Shown: positions 57,661 to 64,000 of the stretch, piece by piece
Position numbering within the stretch: the stretch's first letter is position 1
Layout: each line of letters starts with the position of its first letter
Origin: Phoronis australis
Taxonomy: Eukaryota > Phoronida > Phoronidae
Length of the DNA stretch: 64,000 nucleotides
Assembly: GCA_002633005.1 (NCBI GenBank)
Contig: NMRA01000177.1
Location: forward strand, 188,001 to 252,000
Direction of reading: 5' to 3'
Notes under the pieces: generated by a model
Seen by the model: the letters and a program-made list of their open reading frames with translations, nothing else
Databases searched by the model: none
Told to the model about the DNA's origin: nothing
Program-made: the position numbers and the translations under genes

Positions 57661-60448
57661 AAAATGTAGGTTCTTAACTTAGGATTTGTTACAACAGACT
57701 CCGCCCAAACATGTTTCGAGTATGTGCGAATAGTTTGTTTCTAGAATCTACTGTTACAAGTAGTCAAATTTTGAAAACAGGATTGTGCAGTTCATATGTG
57801 GTCAGATTTATTCCCGGCCGTGCAGTGATTGTGGCTGACTAGTGGGGGCATGACAAAAAGGCCACCGTCCCAACCGAGGAACAGGCTACGGACACGATTT
57901 TTCTTCGTTTCCCAAGTCATATCTCTCACGCTTGGCACTATGGTACCACCATCCAGTGTCAGTCGGTGACATTTGAGACTTGGTGCGTCAGTCGCCACTA
58001 CCTGCGTACGTGCTCTGGTGTTTGATGCCGTGGATTTTGTGAAGCTGTTTGTTCCCGGCTTGTTTGATATCATGTCAACCCATGGCCGTTCCGGAGGCCC
58101 CATAACCCCTAACGTGTGTGCCAGTAAAAACTTCCAAGAATGGACGAAGGACACGTAGAGAACGCCCAATTTAAGACTGACGTATAGACAAATCATAACG
58201 TGCAGGAATTCACCACTTTTTATTGAAAAAATGTTTTAAAGCGGCCATAAATTAACCCCACTTTTCATCACAAAAACGTTTGATTTAAACCTCGTACTGT
58301 TATTATTATGAAATGAGATTGTCCCTGGTGATGACTTCAGCCGGGGCGAAGGAACTGAAAGTTCGTTATTGCTTGAGATCAATCTCTATGAGCTGGTTTG
58401 TCGGTCGTGTCATTCCACGTGCCGAGGCATTCAACCAATTACTGTCGCTGTCAGTTCTGTGCAAACTCGCAAACCGGGAATCATTTCTTCACTAAGCAAA
58501 GACGAAATTGTGACCAATTTTGTAGCGGTAAACAGCAGTAGCGGATTTGGGGGGCAAGAAAGCCCCCCGCTCCAACTCAATATCCTGGATCCGACCTTGG
58601 TAATTGGTCTAAATCAATATTTTGCCTCTTGAACGTATTGGTCCTAATGCGCATGTAGGGTTTTGACAAATCCTGCCGCTGTCGTTGAGAAAGCAGGTTC
58701 TTTTGTAAATGATTTTACGCACTGTCTTGCTACTCTATGTATTCATTACTGAAATGACAAGGAAAACTCTGAACTAGAATGCTTAAAACTGGTTCTCATA
58801 AGGAATTGAAACTGCAGACTTGATGAATAGCAGGCGAGTTTACTTGAAAAATTGCTATAAAGTTATTTAAATCAGCCGTGTCAACTATCGACAATATTCT
58901 GGTCATTTTGCAAGAAAAGTCACAGACTCGTTTTCTGACTTACACTGGTTCCAATATGAGTAACCAAAACGTTAAAAATAATTTGAAAGACTGGTTAGAT
59001 TACGTAAATTCTTATTTAAAGACATGACACGTGTGAAAGAAAAAAGAAAATATACAACAGTACGACTATAGTCTTCAGCCTCTAACTTCTTTAGAAAGCC
59101 ATTCGCACCAACTCAATATGCCGCGCACGAGGATTGGTTCTACTCGTGTTTATTTTTCGTTGATCTTGTTCCCAACCTTTTCTAGTAGAGTCACCGCAGA
59201 CGGAGAGCTACCGACGAGCTATTCTACATTACCCTCGGTAGCTGAGCTAAATGACAGCTCACGTCTAGGCGTGAAAAAATAAATTACCCGTTAGTTCATT
59301 CTTGTTCCACCCTTGAAATGAGCTGTCAGCTCATATATCGTTCATTTGAGTCAATCAGCTGTGTTCAAAGCCACCCATGTCAATACCAAAACTTGAAAAT
59401 ATACACCAATGTCTATACCTGACACAAGAAGTGACCCATTGCAGTAATTGACCAAATGACCCCTAATGAAACACCATTGAAAAAACAACGACCAAGTACG
59501 AGCGCTCTTTTGGAAAATTTTCAAAAATGCTCCCATGGGCGTACATGTGCTTTCGAGGGGACACGGACATGGAAATTCCCAGGGTTATCTCATGGCCTAA
59601 TTTGCCGATGACCTCTTTGAAATCATTTGTCCCTGTATCAGCGCGGCTGTTCCATCTCACATACGATTGTGATAGCCTAAGTAATATATACGGGTAAATG
59701 ACCCGAGAGCCGGCCTCACATCATTAGTTTGTAACGGAAACAACGGTGTAAGTAAATCGTTCATGCAAAATCATTTCCGGTGGATTCTGAACATGAAAAT
59801 TAGGCTAAATTGATCCGGAATTATAACCAACCAACCAAACATTTTCTACGGTCTGTTTCGAAAGTTTAATATAACTTTATTATAACACTGCTTTTTTCTG
59901 TGCTTAGACATTCAAACGTTAGAGAATGAGCAGGTTTTGTGAAGAAAAATAACCCATTCTTGTTAAATGTGAAGGTACGCTAAAAAAAATTGGTTCATGA
60001 TACTTGTTTGTGTATTGAGGTCCATGCGGTTATCTGGTGTAATTTTTTCAAAAAGATTTTCTTTGAGTGTTTACAACAGGCGCATTGCCTTCAGACCAAC
60101 TAACGAACAAGTGGAGGTGTTCCTTGGAAAGGCGCATTTTTTACACCGAATATTTTCGTAATTTTTTACCCTTCAATATTTTTAAGTAACTGCAGTGCTT
60201 AGATTGAAAGAACAACACTTAATCAGACAAGTAATTCAATTTGCTCTTTGTGTCTACTTTTAAGGTTCGTACTTGGATATAACGGCAGTTAGACTTAGAA
60301 GAGCACGTGTCCCATACACAGTCTGTAGTATTAGACACATTTCTGAAAAAATCCATTTGTAGAAGTATAACAGAGGCCGGTTATGATACGGAATTCCTGT
60401 CAAATGAAGTAAATGTAAAGCCATTTTTTCTTATCTTTTACAGGTGAG
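57661..60448. other. Region upstream of the secreted-protein gene
   Basis: No supported coding exon. A 134-codon open frame on the minus strand (57792-58196) is unrecognised. 58640-60430 is AT-rich with no structure I can name. The acceptor ttttacag ending at 60443, just before ATG 60449, implies a 5' UTR exon somewhere upstream. Confidence 0.5.
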
Positions 60449-62970
60449 ATGATTCGCCTCTTAGTCGCTCTTTATTCTCTGTGTGTCGTAACCCAATCAG
60501 CGCCGCTGGTTGAACAGTTCCTGGCGCGCGAAGCAAGAGGTTTGCAAAATCTTATTAGATACTGAAAGAAACTGTTCGTGGCTGAAATTGGGATATTTTG
60601 GACAAACGTGTTACAGTCTTCGTGTGCTTAGCTTTTTTTTTCATCTTTATCGAAGGAACGGTTAACACCATTGCAACTTTCAGTAAAAAACTTAACATTT
60701 ACTGGAGCGTTATCGGGTGGTTATAATCGCCGTTCCTTTGTTCAAATTTCCGTCGTTTGCTTTGTCTCATTTTCAAGTTTTCCATCTTTTGCAACAATGA
60801 ATACGCACTGCTCTATCTCGACATTGCAGCTAAGAATGGTTTCGAGAACGGGCGTTCCGTTGGCACCGTAACAGCCACGCGAGAGGCGTCGGGACTGGCC
60901 GCCAGCCGCAAGCACCCGGATGTACTTTACTCCCTGGATGATTCTGGCGGTAAAGCGGCTGTGAGTAGTGTTTCTGAACATGTATTTTAATATATTTTAA
61001 AATGTTGTAAGGATATCAAAACAAGCTAGAAAAAATACTGCCACGCTGCACTGCTAAAATGATACTCATAGTCTAAAACGGCTGCTATAAGGGAGTGGGG
61101 TCGACATTATCCCCAAATTTTTTTCAACAAGTTCCATGGGCGCACACAGGGGAGGGGGCTCGGAGGGCTCGAACGAGCCCCCCCCCATTCGGCGAATCCA
61201 CAATTCATAGCTCTGAGCGTACCTCGTGAATCTTAGTAAAGGTCCACATTCTCAAAAATCGAGCCCCCTCATTTTTTGGCCGTATGCGCGCGTGTGTATT
61301 TGTTTGCATAGCACTGAGTTAGACATGTACGATTTGACGCACAATAGCGAGGCTTCCATTTGCAAAAACAGTCTCAATTCGTTGTCAGTAATAAGACTAT
61401 TCAGTTTCACTCATATGCAATATAATGTTTAGCGCCAATCTAGTTGTTGCACGCCGGGGTTACTTCAAGGCATGACTCAAGATAACAACGATAGTGTATA
61501 ACGCAATATACTCACCAGATGTCACTCTCACACCCACGCTTGCCGAAGTAGCCCGGCTTGGTTCCCAACCAAAACGTGTCTTTTCCGCTCAAATTTCCTA
61601 CAAAAGCATGCGCGCACCCAGCCTTCAATATGGGGGGCTCGAACTCCTGACGTTGTGGACCTTTTGCGAACAAAAGAGCGGGCGGACTAAAAAAAAAACG
61701 GAAGCACCTCTGTGAATTGCGCGTTTGCGCTTATTCAGTGAACTTTTTCTGTCTCTCAAGGGCGGACCTTTTTGCCCACTTCGCCAAATGGGGGCTCATT
61801 CGAGCCCCCCGAGACCCCCCCCCCCTGGGTGTGCGTATGAAAAGGGTTTCCTGTTTGGCAGTGTTTGAGCTCTAAAAAGGTCCAACAGACAGCTCTACGA
61901 AATGGTTTCATATTTTGTTCAAGTTTGTTGGGCGAAAAACGATGAAACGTAAAAAGGATGTTTACTCAAATTCAATTCGATAGATAAAAGTTTTTCAAAA
62001 AATGATTTCACTAGGATTATAATGCCGGGGAAAATGCCAGATGTTGACTTGAGGCTCGATCCCAACGAACCGGTTCCTTTAATCATGCTCGTCCTCTAAA
62101 AGGGCTTCACTTTGCCGACTCTTTAAAAAGCTGATCATTCTGATTTCCCAGCGGCACACCCGTCAAAATATAGTCAGGGTACCCCCCCCCNCCCCCCCCC
62201 CGTTCTTTCACCCGAGGTCATTATTTCGCGCCTGTGCTTGCAATAATGTTCTCAAATAGGAACGATTTACAAAAAACACATATCTCGATCTTGCAGATTT
62301 ACGCAATTTCTGCTAAGGACGGCAAAACCCTGGCCACTTTGAACATTGCTGGGTCGTCAAATGCCGACTGGGAGGACCTAGCGGTAGGACTGTGCGCTGA
62401 CGGGGGCGGTGGTTATTGTATCTACATTGGTGATGTTGGAGGTACGTGAGCAGCAGCCGCGTTCCCTAGACGGCAGACACACGCGAGGAAAGCTAATGTG
62501 ATCACGTGCTTCACTTTTAATGTACATGGCGTTGTCTTACTATGACTGATTTGCGTGATCTCGCTTTTCTCTCAAGAAAATTGACCCGACGGTACGCAGC
62601 GCTGGTGAGAAATGAACTGATTGGAGTATCATATTGTACATTTGCAAACAGTTATTTAGAAGAAATGTCTGTTTTCTTTGCTCAGAAAGGGAGATGAGAA
62701 AAGGGTTCTACCAAGTTACCATCTGTCTCCATTTTTATGTTCAAAATACATTTTCCCCCAATCTATAACCATCTTCATTAGGTTTCGGTGCAGATCACTA
62801 TTTCATGGACCGTGTTTGTTTTAGGTAACACCAAAAATAAGGCAAACATCATCTACAAAGTGAAAGAGCCCAGCTCCATCCGTTCACAAACTCTCCAAGT
62901 GGCCTCCAAATTCATGTACACCTGGAGCCAGCCCAACTGTGAATCTGTTATGGTGGACGAGAAGGGCGAG
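60449..62970 (+). CDS. Predicted secreted protein of the SGLA/DWED/YxGDxG type (propeller-like), 3' end outside window
   Basis: Exons 60449-60539, 60830-60960, 62297-62441 and 62825-62970 have consensus splice sites and matching phases (1, 0, 1, 0), giving 171 codons before the last donor. Residues 1-19 (MIRLLVALYSLCVVTQSAP) form a signal peptide. Later exons read ASGLAASRKHPDVLYSLDDS then GGKAA, IYAISAKDGKTLATLNIAGS, SNADWEDLAVGLC, CIYIGDVG, NTKNKANIIYKVKEP and SKFMYTWSQPNCESVMVD. The order SGLA-S-LDDSG, DWEDLAVG, Y-GDVG-N and IYKVKEP is that of an uncharacterised family, seen in bacteria and aquatic invertebrates, thought to fold as a beta-propeller (family recall; fold is inference). Substrate and function are unknown. 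The gene continues past 64000 or within unrecognised sequence after 62970. Confidence 0.75.
61141..61835. mobile_element. TIR element with G/C-rich ends inside intron 2 of the secreted-protein gene
   Basis: Left: cgcacacaggggagggggct then cggagggctcgaacgagccc. Right, reverse complemented: cgcacacccaggggggg then gtctcggggggctcgaatga. The inverted ends are about 55 bp and total size about 695 bp. The interior has no recognisable protein. Confidence 0.8.
62184..62201. repeat. Poly-C run with one N (62191)
   Basis: An undetermined base in a C homopolymer. Length is unreliable. It is intronic. Confidence 0.9.
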
Positions 62971-63195
62971 GTAATTGGAGAGTCGTTGGAGACACGGCCT
63001 TTATTGTCGCTATTGTTACAGTTGCTATATTTTGTAATAACAAAACATCCCCACAAATATTATGTTCATTAAAAATTATTTTAAAAAATAATTGCGGGCT
63101 GTCTGGCACACGTTGTACCAGACGTGCCCAGGCCGCGCATGTGGGCCCATTGCACTGATACCTGGAACTATTTTTGTGCCTCATAAATATATAGT

Positions 63196-63320
63196 TAAAA
63201 CCGAGCTGAGAAGCTAGAAACCTGACTCAAGGGTCTAGCAGTGTGGCCCAGTGGGACTCGAACCCACGTCCTCAAGTATAGAAGGCGGGCACCTATCACA
63301 CTAGGCCACACTGCCTCCTC
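63196..63320 (-). repeat. tRNA-derived SINE, copy 2
   Basis: The minus strand has an A-box-like tggcctagtgtgataggtg, a B box gggttcgagtcc, then actgctagacccttgagtca and ctcagctcggttttaac. It shares its body with copies at 43571-43702 and 17575-17625. The acceptor-stem and anticodon regions do not fold as a normal tRNA. The rest of 62971-64000 shows no recognised exon. 63895-64000 resembles 44311-44400 (caaattgttccttacacaaa, then gagatgatttgagggctt). Confidence 0.8.
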
Positions 63321-64000
63321 AATTATTAGGTCAATAAACAAAATTAAACGGCCCTAGAATAATGTCAGTGTAACTAGAATCCTTTCACATTCAGCTTCCT
63401 AACTGCTTTTCTTACAAATATGTTATTCTTGGACTTAATGAGACATAAGAGTTTCTATTTAACATTTTGCTATTACTAGCCAAACATTACATTTACAAGG
63501 AGAGACATCACAAAAATATATCAAATATTCACAAATTTGCTACATACACTCGTTAGTACTACAGTGCTGAAAAAATTATTGTTTATAAAAATTTTGTGTA
63601 CTACAGCTTTTCCAGAAAATGGGATAATTTTATTGTTCACAATAACTTCATGTAGCACTTGTTTACTTTATACGAGAATGGTCTTTCCTGAGGTGCGCAT
63701 GCGTATATGAATGGATGTTTTTTGTTTTTGTTTTTTTGTACTTGTTGATCAGTTATAATAAATTTACATGTGAAAAAATTATTTCTCAGAAAAGGGTGAT
63801 CGGACTCATATGAACATTCAGAGAATGTGATTCATGCACTACTGACCAAAACCTTCATAGGAATTGTTTTCGAAGTAGCTGTAAACCAGCTTTCCATCAC
63901 AAAAAATGTGATTCAGAACTGTTATGGTTATAAAACTTGTCTCAAATTGTTCCTTACACAAATTGGAGATGATTTGAGGGCTTCAAAAGAAACGACATTT

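Overview
This is metazoan nuclear DNA. It is AT-rich, its genes are split by long introns with consensus GT/AG splice sites, and it is dense in small terminal-inverted-repeat (TIR) elements, LINE remnants and tRNA-derived SINEs. The gene set (SERINC, TTI2, SNX27, a P2X7-C-terminal-domain gene, a THAP-domain transposase-like gene) fits a marine invertebrate, perhaps an invertebrate deuterostome. The sequence alone does not fix the species.

Layout, left to right. (1) 36-6387, minus: a SERINC-family membrane protein. Five exons are recognised, the gene runs off the left edge, and one very small internal exon and the first coding exon were not located. (2) 10037-11586, plus: a compact three-exon gene, 212 residues, with the cysteine-rich domain found at the C terminus of P2X7 receptors. 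(3) 12564-19204, minus: a ten-exon gene with an N-terminal THAP zinc finger followed by a DDE-type transposase-like region. All splice phases agree except for a single 1-base deletion in exon 5. (4) 19650-20713: a small TIR element beside a large inverted repeat with roughly 270-bp, nearly identical arms. (5) 22127-23692, plus: TTI2, with its whole coding sequence in one exon. (6) 30181-55835, minus: complete SNX27, 13 coding exons spread over 25.7 kb, 504 residues (PDZ, PX and FERM-like regions). (7) 60449 onward, plus: the first four coding exons of a predicted secreted protein of the SGLA/DWED/GDI type, truncated by the right edge.

The genes do not form a functional cluster. SNX27 (endosomal recycling), SERINC (multi-pass membrane protein) and TTI2 (PIKK maturation with TELO2/TTI1) are ordinary conserved cellular genes that happen to be neighbours. 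The space between and inside them is built from repeats: a mariner-like MITE family with CAGTACAAG ends (five copies), a second TA-flanked MITE family, a GTGCC/GGCAC-ended family (1.1 kb and 0.43 kb copies), several single TIR elements, LINE 3' ends, Penelope-like tails, SINEs and minisatellites. The most unusual observation is a minisatellite in SNX27 intron 10 built from repeated copies of the exon 10 splice-donor region, most keeping an intact GT. I found no clearly new multi-gene system. All exon models are by-eye reconstructions checked by reading frame and splice phase.
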